The notes under the pieces are model-generated. The model searched no databases. It worked only from the letters and a program-made list of their open reading frames with translations, and was not told the DNA's origin. A stretch of DNA of 5,645 nucleotides from Candidatus Poribacteria bacterium (GTDB lineage Bacteria; Poribacteria; WGA-4E; UBA9662), in assembly GCA_002729015.1 (NCBI GenBank), contig PBVO01000080.1, forward strand, positions 38,341-43,985, read 5' to 3'. A program made the position numbers and the translations under genes. Each line of letters begins with the position of its first letter. The first letter of the stretch is position 1. This document shows positions 1-5,504 of the stretch, one piece after another.

Positions 1-1
1 A

Positions 2-805
2 ATACTCAATGAGATAGATGATAACAATATAGAAACCGAAAACCGGATCAGTCTTGAAACCAACAATCTAAACCTTTGGTATGGTGATTTTCAGGCGCTG
101 ATAGATGTTAATGCGAGGGTTAAAAGTGGTTTAATTACTGGGCTAATCGGCCCATCGGGTTGTGGAAAGAGCACTTTACTTCGATGTTTTAATCGGGTTA
201 ATGAACGTTATGGAAATGTTACTACTACTGGCCAAATCAAAATTATGGGCAAAAATATTTATGATCCGGACGTCTGCTTGCCTGAGTTACGAAAGGCAGT
301 TGGCATGGTTTTCCAAAAGCCGAACCCATTACCAATCTCGGTATATGAAAACATTGTTTTTGGGTTGCGTATTCACAATGAGTACAACAGCTTGTCTCGT
401 GCAGAAATTGATAATCTTGTTGAATTATCTTTGAAAGAAGTCTTTTTATGGGATAGTTTAAAGGATAAACTGAAGACTAAAGCAACGAATCTTCAACTGG
501 AGCAGCAACAGAAGCTGTGTATTGCACGCTTACTTCCCCTTAAGCCACAGATTATTTTGATGGATGAGCCCTGTTCCGCTTTAGATGCTGGTGCGACTCG
601 GGCTGTAGAAGAGTTGATGAAGGAACTTGCCGGTCGATACACTATTTTGATTGTTACGCACAACATGGCACAAGCTCGCAGAATTAGCGAGGAGTGTTTT
701 TTTATGTTACTTGGTAAAATCGTCGAATCCGGCCAAACAGAGCAGATGTTTGTATCGCCCGAAGACCCGAGGACAGACGACTACATCGCTGGTCGATACG
801 CATAA
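2..805 (+). CDS. pstB: PstB-family phosphate ABC transporter ATP-binding protein, 5'-partial, degenerate signature motif
   Basis: This is the ATPase subunit of a high-affinity phosphate importer (PstSCAB), expected on the inner face of the cytoplasmic membrane. The frame is open from the left edge and has no ATG, GTG or TTG before the conserved core, so the start lies outside the window; 267 residues are visible. Counting from base 2, Walker A GPSGCGKST is at residues 50-58, Q-loop MVFQKPNP at 102-109, Walker B IILMDE at 184-189, D-loop SALD at 192-195 and the H-loop histidine (VTHNM) at 220. PstB hallmarks are NLWYGDFQAL near the N-terminus, MVFQKPNP, and TDDYIAGRY at the C-terminus. The odd point is the signature: LSGGQQQR of the family reads LQLEQQQK (bases 491-514), with the frame intact on both sides. 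I infer one half of an asymmetric PstB pair, with pst partners probably just left of the window. No terminator is evident after it. Confidence 0.92.
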   Translation: MLNEIDDNNIETENRISLETNNLNLWYGDFQALIDVNARVKSGLITGLIGPSGCGKSTLLRCFNRVNERYGNVTTTGQIKIMGKNIYDPDVCLPELRKAVGMVFQKPNPLPISVYENIVFGLRIHNEYNSLSRAEIDNLVELSLKEVFLWDSLKDKLKTKATNLQLEQQQKLCIARLLPLKPQIILMDEPCSALDAGATRAVEELMKELAGRYTILIVTHNMAQARRISEECFFMLLGKIVESGQTEQMFVSPEDPRTDDYIAGRYA

Positions 806-835
806 GCAAGCACTTAGAGCAGTTCCTTAATTAAA

Positions 836-1339
836 TTAGTTGGATTGATTTCCCGCTATAGCAGATTGATAGTAAGTACTGTTAAGGATCATCACAGCAA
901 CATCAGGGTCTTTGATGATATCTTCCCCATTGTAAAATCGCTCTAGAATTCGAAATGAATGCTGGATGAGTTGCACCGCCATTTTTTTTGCCTGTTCGTT
1001 AGGAGGAGAGTTAAGTTCAATTTGGCACCATTTTGCAACAATTTCTTCTGTTACATATTTGTCCTCGAGGATACGTCCTGATTGACGTATAAATCGCATG
1101 ATAGCAGTGACATGCACCTGACTGGTTCGCGTGTCGTCAGGGACTAGAACATCTTCAAAAGTACCGTATCCTCGAGGTTGATCTTGGCCAACTCTTCCGG
1201 GAAAAACCCACCAAACAGCACGGCGGTTTTTGTCATACATGTTATGCCAAGAAAAATTGTCAACTTCTTGGAACAACTTTTCAAATTCGGTCTTCCAGTC
1301 GGCTTTAAGTGTAGGTTTCATTAACCGAATTTGTATCAT
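836..1339 (-). CDS. Hypothetical protein of unknown function
   Basis: I do not recognise this protein. Read from the ATG at 1339 it has 167 residues. The start is uncertain: a TTG at 1375 would add 12 residues, the ATG at 1321 would remove 6, and none has a clear Shine-Dalgarno sequence. It is soluble-looking, with no signal peptide or membrane segment. The N-terminal half holds an aromatic, basic motif RRAVWWVFPGRVG (residues 39-51) followed by QPRGYGTFEDVLVPDD. The C-terminal half is mostly amphipathic helix (VTEEIVAKWCQ, AKKMAVQLIQHSFRILERF). Residue composition and length look like a real gene rather than a shadow. It sits 85 bases downstream of the TIM-barrel gene on the same strand, so co-transcription is likely, and it converges on the pstB gene. 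Four TTAACC elements lie around its start. Confidence 0.7.
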   Translation of the reverse strand: MIQIRLMKPTLKADWKTEFEKLFQEVDNFSWHNMYDKNRRAVWWVFPGRVGQDQPRGYGTFEDVLVPDDTRTSQVHVTAIMRFIRQSGRILEDKYVTEEIVAKWCQIELNSPPNEQAKKMAVQLIQHSFRILERFYNGEDIIKDPDVAVMILNSTYYQSAIAGNQSN

Positions 1340-1410
1340 TGCAAACGTTTTAACCCAGTAAGATATTTCTGACAATAGGGTAATCTAATTTGTTTAACCG
1401 ATTTTAACCC
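1319..1410 (-). repeat. Cluster of four TTAACC elements upstream of the unknown gene
   Basis: TTAACC on the + strand (GGTTAA on the - strand) occurs at 1321-1326, 1350-1355, 1394-1399 and 1404-1409. The last two sit in near-identical 8-mers, GTTTAACC and TTTTAACC, repeated with a 10-base period, one turn of the helix. They cover the space between the TIM-barrel gene and the unknown gene and the first codons of the latter. Tandem direct repeats at helical spacing are typical of response-regulator sites; the regulator is unknown. Confidence 0.4.
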
Positions 1411-1424
1411 ACCTTCTTTACAAA

Positions 1425-2168
1425 TTAGACCATGCCTCTTGACTTAAAGTAGTTAAAGCTGATTTCGGCACTTTCCATTGATGGTCGACTACATTGGTCC
1501 TGCTCGACAATATACCAACCGGCATTCACTTCTTCACAAGCGGCGAAAATGTCGTCCCAGTCTAACGTTCCATTCCCGACTTCAGTGAAATCTCGTTGTT
1601 GATCCATGTCTTTTATGTGAACTAATGGGCAGCGGTTAGGGTATTTTCTGAGATAGGCTGCCGGATCGACGTCAGCATACTTAACCCAAAAAACATCAAT
1701 TTGTGTTTGCAAAAACCGAGGGTTAGTTTTCTGATAAAGTTGGTCTAAAATGTAAGCACCTTCAATTTTTGCAAATTCCCCAGCATGATTGTGAAAATAA
1801 GCTTGAATGCCTTGGTTTATACAAGTTTCACCAATTTGGTTCATATAGTCAACCGCAGCTGACATACTCATAGGATCTTTTGGCATTCCGTCAGGAGACA
1901 TAGAAGAACCACCGAACCGAGGACAACCAAGTTCTTTATAATAAGTAATGGTTGAATCTAAATCATCGTAACTGACATGGCTCCCAGCACATTTCAAGTT
2001 TAGGTCGGCCAGAACATCTCTTAGTTCATCCGCTGGTAAACCATAGGTGCCAGCCAATTCAACCCCTTGATAACCAATGTCTGCTACCTGTTTTAAGGTA
2101 GACAAAAAGTCTGTTTCACATAAGTCCCGAACTGTGTACATTTGTAATCCAACCGGAATCTGGCTCAT
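1425..2168 (-). CDS. Sugar phosphate isomerase/epimerase family protein (xylose isomerase-like TIM barrel)
   Basis: This 247-residue protein belongs to the AP-endonuclease-2/xylose-isomerase-like TIM-barrel superfamily, whose members isomerise or epimerise sugars, or act in inositol and related carbohydrate catabolism, using a divalent metal. Strand-end motifs appear in family order: IPVGLQMYTVRD (residues 4-15), GYQGVEL (32-38, Glu37), AGSHVS (61-66), FHNHAGEF (125-132), QIDVFW (156-161, Asp158), LVHIKD (182-187, His184) and IVEQDQ (220-225, Glu222). Asp158, His184 and Glu222, with Glu or His from the 126-131 segment, are the likely metal ligands. It lacks a signal peptide and should be cytosolic. 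The ATG at 2168 follows AGGAG with a 7-base spacer. The substrate cannot be told from sequence. It lies just after the rplT terminator and 85 bases ahead of the unknown protein; I see no convincing promoter, so terminator read-through or a weak promoter may drive it. Confidence 0.88.
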   Translation of the reverse strand: MSQIPVGLQMYTVRDLCETDFLSTLKQVADIGYQGVELAGTYGLPADELRDVLADLNLKCAGSHVSYDDLDSTITYYKELGCPRFGGSSMSPDGMPKDPMSMSAAVDYMNQIGETCINQGIQAYFHNHAGEFAKIEGAYILDQLYQKTNPRFLQTQIDVFWVKYADVDPAAYLRKYPNRCPLVHIKDMDQQRDFTEVGNGTLDWDDIFAACEEVNAGWYIVEQDQCSRPSMESAEISFNYFKSRGMV

Positions 2169-2189
2169 ACATTTGCTCCTAGAAGTAGA

Positions 2190-2227
2190 TAAAAAAAACC
2201 CACCAACTCCCTTGAGTTAGTGGGTTT
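2190..2227 (-). terminator. Rho-independent terminator of the infC-rpmI-rplT operon
   Basis: On the - strand a 14-bp stem (arms 2227-2214 and 2209-2196, one G-U pair) closes a 4-base loop. Its lower part runs directly into a T tract (2198-2191). The stem contains the ACCCAC/GTGGGT pairing. It starts about 29 bases after the rplT stop codon and ends about 20 bases before the ATG of the TIM-barrel gene, so it separates the two transcription units. Confidence 0.93.
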
Positions 2228-2255
2228 AGAGGTCATAAAACTCAAGCCCTGGGCA

Positions 2256-2603
2256 TCAACCCTTCGCAATACTAACAATCTCAGCGAAAGCACTTTCGTC
2301 GTTTACTGCCAAATCAGCCAACACTTTTCGATTCAGCCCAACTCCCGCTTGATTCAAACCATAAATGAGCTGACTATAGCTCATACCGTGAATTCGAGCG
2401 GCTGCGTTGATTCGTGCAATCCACAACCGACGGAACTGTCTTTTTCGAGTCCTTCGATGAGCATAGGAATAGTTCAACGCTTTGTCGATCGCATCCATCG
2501 CTGTACGACGTAGGTTCTTCCGCCCACCTCGGTATCCCTTGGCTAACTTGAGGATCTTTTTTCGTTTCTGTCTTCTCTTACTACCTGTCTTAACTCTTGG
2601 CAT
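2256..2603 (-). CDS. rplT: 50S ribosomal protein L20
   Basis: L20 binds 23S rRNA early in assembly of the large ribosomal subunit. In E. coli and Bacillus it also represses its own operon by binding the mRNA leader. The 115-residue product matches the family's usual length of about 115-120. It starts MPRVKTG, has the strongly basic N-terminal extension (residues 1-30, [20 protein letters not shown]) that threads into rRNA, and then the conserved [21 protein letters not shown] and [11 protein letters not shown] segments, ending [13 protein letters not shown]. The ATG at 2603 follows GGAG with a suitable spacer. It is the last gene of infC-rpmI-rplT, 37 bases after rpmI, and is followed by a strong terminator. 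Autogenous control is likely from family knowledge, but I could not place its operator. Confidence 0.98.
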   Translation of the reverse strand: MPRVKTGSKRRQKRKKILKLAKGYRGGRKNLRRTAMDAIDKALNYSYAHRRTRKRQFRRLWIARINAAARIHGMSYSQLIYGLNQAGVGLNRKVLADLAVNDESAFAEIVSIAKG

Positions 2604-2640
2604 TGAACATATACTCCGAAGCCTGAACTATTTACTTCGT

Positions 2641-2835
2641 TTAGTTAGGCAGCAGTTGACGAATCCGTTTTTCATTGGAGGGATCAACAATAGTGCTCTG
2701 ACGCAAACGACGCTTTTGTTTTGATGATTTGGATAGGAATAGGTGGCCTGTATAAGCTTTGCGTCTCCGAATTTTTCCGGTACCTGTAAATTTGAGTCGT
2801 TTAGCCGCCCCTTTGTGAGTTTTCATTTTTGGCAT
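2641..2835 (-). CDS. rpmI: 50S ribosomal protein L35
   Basis: L35 is a small basic protein of the large ribosomal subunit. The product has 64 residues, the normal size, and begins [20 protein letters not shown]. This is followed by the [25 protein letters not shown] core and a short acidic or neutral tail. It sits between infC (61 bases upstream) and rplT (37 bases downstream), the canonical order. Its ribosome binding site is weak: only GAG-type matches lie in AAAGAGTGCTGAGCTT before the ATG. This fits translation coupled to, or controlled with, the neighbouring operon genes, as reported for L20-regulated operons; that link is inference. Confidence 0.98.
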   Translation of the reverse strand: MPKMKTHKGAAKRLKFTGTGKIRRRKAYTGHLFLSKSSKQKRRLRQSTIVDPSNEKRIRQLLPN

Positions 2836-2896
2836 AAGCTCAGCACTCTTTAGCTTTTAGCTATATCGATTTTAAAAAATAGTTAACAGATTTTCT

Positions 2897-3450
2897 CTAC
2901 TTATTCGACTTCGGAGCAAAAATAGCAAACATAGAGCGAGATTCCATTTTGGGCGAAGACTCAACCTCAGCGATTTCACTAAGTTCTTCAGCTAACTTTT
3001 TTAATATTTCGCGTCCCAAATGAGTGTGCTCCATTTGACGGCCTCTAAAAGTAACAGTAGCCCGGACTTTGAACCGTTTCCCCAAGAATTCTTTCGCATG
3101 TCGGACCCTGTAGTCATAATCGTGGTCGCCGATGTCAGGTCGGAACTTAATCTCCTTGACAACGATTTTTGTTTGCTTTTTTTTAGCTTCTTTCTCTTTT
3201 TTGCTTTTCTCGTACTGGAATTTTCCATAGTCCATAACCTTGCAAACTGGCGGAGAGGCGTTTGGTGCGATCTCAACTAGATCCAAGCCCTCAGTTTCAG
3301 CAATCTGAAGTGCTTCTCTAGTTGGAATAACTCCAACCTGCTGGCCGTCTGCTCCGATTAATCGGACCTCGAGACACGAATCAATCGGTTTATACGATTG
3401 CTTGGCTCCTTCTTAACTTGTCCTCGGTTTGGTCGTCGACCTCTATAAAT
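2897..3450 (-). CDS. infC: Translation initiation factor IF-3, AUU start, interrupted by a single-base frameshift
   Basis: IF3 binds the 30S subunit, keeps it apart from 50S and checks start-codon and initiator-tRNA choice. The C-terminal frame (stop TAG at 2899-2897) carries EVRLIGADGQQVGVIPTREA, DLVEIAPNASPPVCKVMDYG, the lysine-rich linker KSKKEKEAKKKQ, VKEIKFRPDI, RATVTFRGRQMEH and a typical tail. In that frame a TAA lies at 3415-3413, and no ATG, GTG or TTG comes before the TTG-encoded Leu at 3286, inside the N-domain. In the other frame, from 3450 to about 3371, I read YRGRRPNRGQVKKEPSNRINRLIRVS, a clear IF3 N-terminus. That frame ends at TAA 3360-3358. The frames join at 3370-3373 if one base is restored, giving INRLIRVSEVRLIG, the same length as E. 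coli INGEIRAQEVRLTG, and a protein of about 184 residues. The start is ATT at 3450 behind GGAGG; AUU is the known start of E. coli infC. Confidence 0.93.
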
Positions 3451-3459
3451 TTCCTGATC

Positions 3460-3464
3460 CCTCC
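3460..3464 (-). promoter_or_regulatory. Shine-Dalgarno GGAGG setting the AUU start of infC
   Basis: GGAGG (3464-3460) lies 9 bases before ATT at 3450-3448. An in-frame TGA at 3468-3466 limits the reading frame, and TGG AGG GAT CAG GAA between it and ATT offers no ATG, GTG or TTG. ATT is therefore the first usable initiator and is well spaced from the site. Confidence 0.75.
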
Positions 3465-3470
3465 ATCAAA

Positions 3471-3495
3471 TGCTGGCTCCACTCGGCTACCAGCA
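3471..3495 (-). other. Hairpin just ahead of the infC ribosome binding site
   Basis: TGCTGG (3495-3490) pairs perfectly with CCAGCA (3476-3471) around a 13-base loop. It ends 6 bases before the GGAGG ribosome binding site of infC. No T tract follows, so it is not a terminator. It could influence initiation on infC or serve as part of a protein-binding operator; that is inference. Confidence 0.45.
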
Positions 3496-3508
3496 ATAAA
3501 GTAAACAA

Positions 3509-3538
3509 AGTATTTTCCTAATCGAGGCGAGAAATACT
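3509..3538 (-). other. Stem-loop in the infC leader
   Basis: AGTATTT (3538-3532) pairs with AAATACT (3515-3509). The enclosed 16 bases can form a small inner CCT/AGG pairing (3527-3525 with 3519-3517). A competing short pairing CGAG/CTCG is possible at the 5' end of the element, so alternative folds exist. It lies between the predicted promoter and the ribosome binding site of infC. Confidence 0.4.
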
Positions 3539-3574
3539 CGACCTACTAATACCAATATCTGTCTGAAGCGCCCA

Positions 3575-3604
3575 ATTCTATCACATGATATTGTGTTGAT
3601 GCAA
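3575..3604 (-). promoter_or_regulatory. Predicted sigma70 promoter of infC-rpmI-rplT
   Basis: On the - strand the -35 candidate is TTGCAT (3604-3599) and the -10 candidate is TAGAAT (3580-3575), with an 18-base spacer. Each differs from consensus at one or two positions. Transcription would start near 3568, giving a leader of about 118 bases before the AUU start. The site lies just downstream of the ureG stop, where no terminator for the urease operon is visible, so read-through from ureEFG may also contribute. Confidence 0.55.
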
Positions 3605-3650
3605 GCTAAACGGCTATCATACTTTTGACTAAACTAATAAATTATTTAAA

Positions 3651-4268
3651 TCAGGTAGTAACACTATTTTCAAAGAGAAGGTCATGCTGAATCCAAGATA
3701 CAATGGATTGTAGTCCTTCCCCTTTTCTCATATTACCAAAGACAAATGGTTTTTGGTTTCTCATACGCTTTGTGTCAGCTTCCATCCGCTGTAAATTTGC
3801 CCCTACATATGGGGCTAGATCAATTTTATTAATTAACATAAAGTCTGAACGTGTAATTCCAGGTCCTCCCTTACTTGGAATCTTGTCACCACCAGCAACG
3901 TCAATAACATATATCGTCGCATCCACTAATTCGGGACTAAAAAACGCAGCCAAGTTATCCCCACCACTTTCCAAAAAGATAATTTCTAGCTGTGGAAACC
4001 TGCGCTCAATCAACTCCACTGCCTCTAGGTTAGCTGAGATATCTTCTCGAATAGCTGTATGAGGACAACCACCAGTCTCAACTCCTAAAATCCGATCGGG
4101 AGTTAATGCTTCTGCACGCAATAAAATTTCAGCATCTTCACGGGTATAGATGTCGTTGGTAATAGCGGCTAGTTCATAATGATTACGCATGGAACAACAG
4201 AGCTTTTCTATCAGGGCTGTTTTACCTGAACCCACAGGACCACCGATCCCTATTTTTAGTGGTTGCAA
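3651..4268 (-). CDS. ureG: Urease accessory GTPase UreG
   Basis: UreG is the cytosolic SIMIBI-class GTPase that binds nickel as a dimer and, with UreF and UreD/UreH, delivers it to apo-urease. The 205-residue product is full length. It has the P-loop GPVGSGKT (residues 10-17), [11 protein letters not shown] (37-47), the nickel-binding Cys-Pro-His motif inside [10 protein letters not shown] (63-72, CPH 68-70), LESGGDNL (99-106), [18 protein letters not shown] (121-138) and the guanine-specificity motif NKID (147-150). The start is TTG at 4268: GAGG (4279-4276) lies 7 bases upstream and overlaps the ureF TGA stop, and no in-frame ATG precedes the P-loop. It lies 9 bases after ureF, last in ureE-ureF-ureG. 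No terminator is evident before the infC promoter. Confidence 0.97.
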   Translation of the reverse strand: MQPLKIGIGGPVGSGKTALIEKLCCSMRNHYELAAITNDIYTREDAEILLRAEALTPDRILGVETGGCPHTAIREDISANLEAVELIERRFPQLEIIFLESGGDNLAAFFSPELVDATIYVIDVAGGDKIPSKGGPGITRSDFMLINKIDLAPYVGANLQRMEADTKRMRNQKPFVFGNMRKGEGLQSIVSWIQHDLLFENSVTT

Positions 4269-4277
4269 AATATTACC

Positions 4278-4967
4278 TCAAGAAATAAAAAGACGATAAA
4301 ATAACTGTTCGTGTTGCATAGAACGAATATCCAAGGCTGGTGAAAACGTGGATAAATCTGTCATTTCTGCTTGATAAGCGAAATCGACTATGTCAGTCAA
4401 ATTTTTATGTAAGCTATGGATCACACGTTGTCCTTCGGTTGCACCGATCGGGATTAAACGAACTGCAGCTGAGACTTGACCTGAAATAAATTGATGAACG
4501 AAACCAAAGAGAGATGACCGAAGCGGGATAGTTGCCGTTGATAGACCATAACCTACAGCATAATGACCGTCACAAGTACCTGACTGAATGTGTGACAGAT
4601 AACAGTGCAGAAGGTCACATTCTAAAATCAGATTAGCATTTCGGGCAAATTGTTTACCGGTCTGGATGCTAGATTCACGAAGTTCTTTTGGGTGTTTTAT
4701 TGCTGATAGAAGTTGGTCTATGTTGACGATTGTTTGCATATCGTTCTGTTGTGCAGCTCGATGAACTAGCCTAACTGCCACTGCATCACTTGTTTTGATC
4801 GTATGATTCAATTGATTATCTAATAACTCTCTCAAATCATCAGAACAAGTAATTTTTCCCTCTTGAACGTAAGTTTCTAAACCAAGGGAGTGAGCAAAAG
4901 TTCCAGTTGGAAATGCACTATCCACTAATTGTAGTAGAAGTGGTAAATAGTCTGAATTAGTGTGCAT
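4278..4967 (-). CDS. ureF: Urease accessory protein UreF
   Basis: UreF is the all-helical subunit of the urease activation complex (UreD/H-UreF-UreG). It dimerises, recruits UreG and gates GTP hydrolysis during nickel insertion. The product has 229 residues, as usual for the family. The hallmark N-terminal segment QLVDSAFPTGTFAHSLGLET is at residues 13-32, where most family members have SDSAFPTGGFAHSxGLE. Later come GYGLSTATIPLRSSLFGFVHQFISGQVSAAVRLIPIG and the conserved C-terminal HEQLFYRLFIS, whose tail contacts UreG in known complexes. The ATG at 4967 overlaps the last 11 bases of ureE and has no clear ribosome binding site of its own, so translational coupling is expected. Confidence 0.95.
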   Translation of the reverse strand: MHTNSDYLPLLLQLVDSAFPTGTFAHSLGLETYVQEGKITCSDDLRELLDNQLNHTIKTSDAVAVRLVHRAAQQNDMQTIVNIDQLLSAIKHPKELRESSIQTGKQFARNANLILECDLLHCYLSHIQSGTCDGHYAVGYGLSTATIPLRSSLFGFVHQFISGQVSAAVRLIPIGATEGQRVIHSLHKNLTDIVDFAYQAEMTDLSTFSPALDIRSMQHEQLFYRLFIS

Positions 4968-5403
4968 GTTGATAATGTGTTAGAGATATTGGAACGAAAA
5001 CTCGACGATCTTTCACAAAATTAAACCCAAGACGACTCAGTTGAAGACTGATAGAGCGATGATAAGGCAATAGTATTTGATCACCTTGCAAGCTTATCGG
5101 TTGATGAAGATTACCAACTTGATAACAAATTAAGCCGAATTCCTGCTGATCTACAGCTGACACGACTAGCACTTGCTCAGGTTGACCAGCGACCATAATT
5201 TGTAGGGTCTCATTTTGAAATAAGATGTCCCCAGGAGTAAGAATGGATCCTGTCGGTAGTGCCAAACCAACTTCCCGTCCTGCCGAAGTAGTTATTCTCT
5301 GCCTTGAACGTTGTCGATCTTCCCAGTTCAAAGGCACCAAATCGATTTCTTGGTCTCCAGATTGTTTAATACCATTATTGACTAGTTTATTGACAATAAT
5401 CAT
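4957..5403 (-). CDS. ureE: Urease accessory nickel metallochaperone UreE
   Basis: UreE is a homodimeric nickel carrier that hands Ni2+ to UreG. The product has 148 residues. The N-terminal peptide-binding domain shows LNWEDRQRSRQRITTSAGREVGLALPTG (residues 25-52) and LTPGDIL (55-61). The C-terminal ferredoxin-like metal domain has the segment CYQVGNLHQP (93-102), in which His100 matches the conserved interface nickel ligand. The first His of the common YHLGNRH motif is Gln here. The tail is short (THYQHAH, three His), not the long His-rich tail of Klebsiella UreE, so its storage capacity is probably low. The ATG at 5403 is preceded by A/T-rich sequence with no strong ribosome binding site. 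It is first in ureE-ureF-ureG; ureABC and ureD are not in the window. Confidence 0.93.
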   Translation of the reverse strand: MIIVNKLVNNGIKQSGDQEIDLVPLNWEDRQRSRQRITTSAGREVGLALPTGSILTPGDILFQNETLQIMVAGQPEQVLVVSAVDQQEFGLICYQVGNLHQPISLQGDQILLPYHRSISLQLSRLGFNFVKDRRVFVPISLTHYQHAH

Positions 5404-5455
5404 AAAATTTTTAATAAAAGGCTTGAAAACGAGACGCTAACTGTGAGTGGGATTG

Positions 5456-5464
5456 TGCTATAAT
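5456..5464 (+). promoter_or_regulatory. Predicted extended -10 element facing the ureE promoter
   Basis: TGCTATAAT on the + strand is a perfect -10 with a TGn extension and no good -35. It would transcribe to the right, towards the window edge, and its start would overlap the ureEFG promoter, which points the other way. No + strand gene begins before 5645, so it may serve a gene outside the window, an antisense RNA, or be a chance match in A/T-rich DNA. Confidence 0.3.
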
Positions 5465-5495
5465 TCAGCCTAGTTGTTCAGTGCAACTGCATTTG

Positions 5496-5504
5496 ATTAT
5501 ACCA
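5496..5504 (-). promoter_or_regulatory. Predicted extended -10 promoter of ureEFG
   Basis: TGGTATAAT on the - strand is a perfect TATAAT (5501-5496) with the TGn extension (5504-5502). The -35 region at 17-base spacing (ACATGT) is poor, as is common for extended -10 promoters. Transcription would begin near 5489, leaving a leader of about 86 bases before ureE. This suggests that ureEFG can be expressed on its own, apart from any gene to the right. Confidence 0.5.

Noticed and set aside
162..434. A + strand open frame of about 90 codons overlapping the PstB gene
   Set aside because: It is out of frame with PstB, whose Walker A lies across the same bases, and its translation has no recognisable domain. 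It is a shadow.
803..840. Gap between the convergent pstB and unknown gene checked for a bidirectional terminator
   Set aside because: Apart from a TTAATTAA palindrome there is no stem of useful length or T tract.
2220..3280. Several + strand open frames opposite rplT, rpmI and infC, and a second - strand frame inside infC (3001-3276)
   Set aside because: They mirror highly conserved, basic ribosomal-protein and IF3 genes, have low-complexity translations and no ribosome binding sites.
3471..3495. GGTAGCCGAGTGG in the infC leader looks like the D-arm of a serine tRNA
   Set aside because: No acceptor, anticodon or T-arm sequence follows at the right distance, so it is not a tRNA gene; a tRNA-mimic role would be speculation on one short match.
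3611..3650. A/T-rich sequence after ureG checked as a terminator
   Set aside because: Only weak A/T pairing is possible and there is no GC stem followed by a T run, so I did not call a terminator.
3703..4062. + strand open frame opposite ureG
   Set aside because: It is fully antisense to a strongly conserved GTPase, and its translation resembles no domain.
5225..5440. + strand open frame opposite ureE
   Set aside because: It overlaps the conserved N-terminal domain of ureE and the ureE start; the protein has no recognisable feature.
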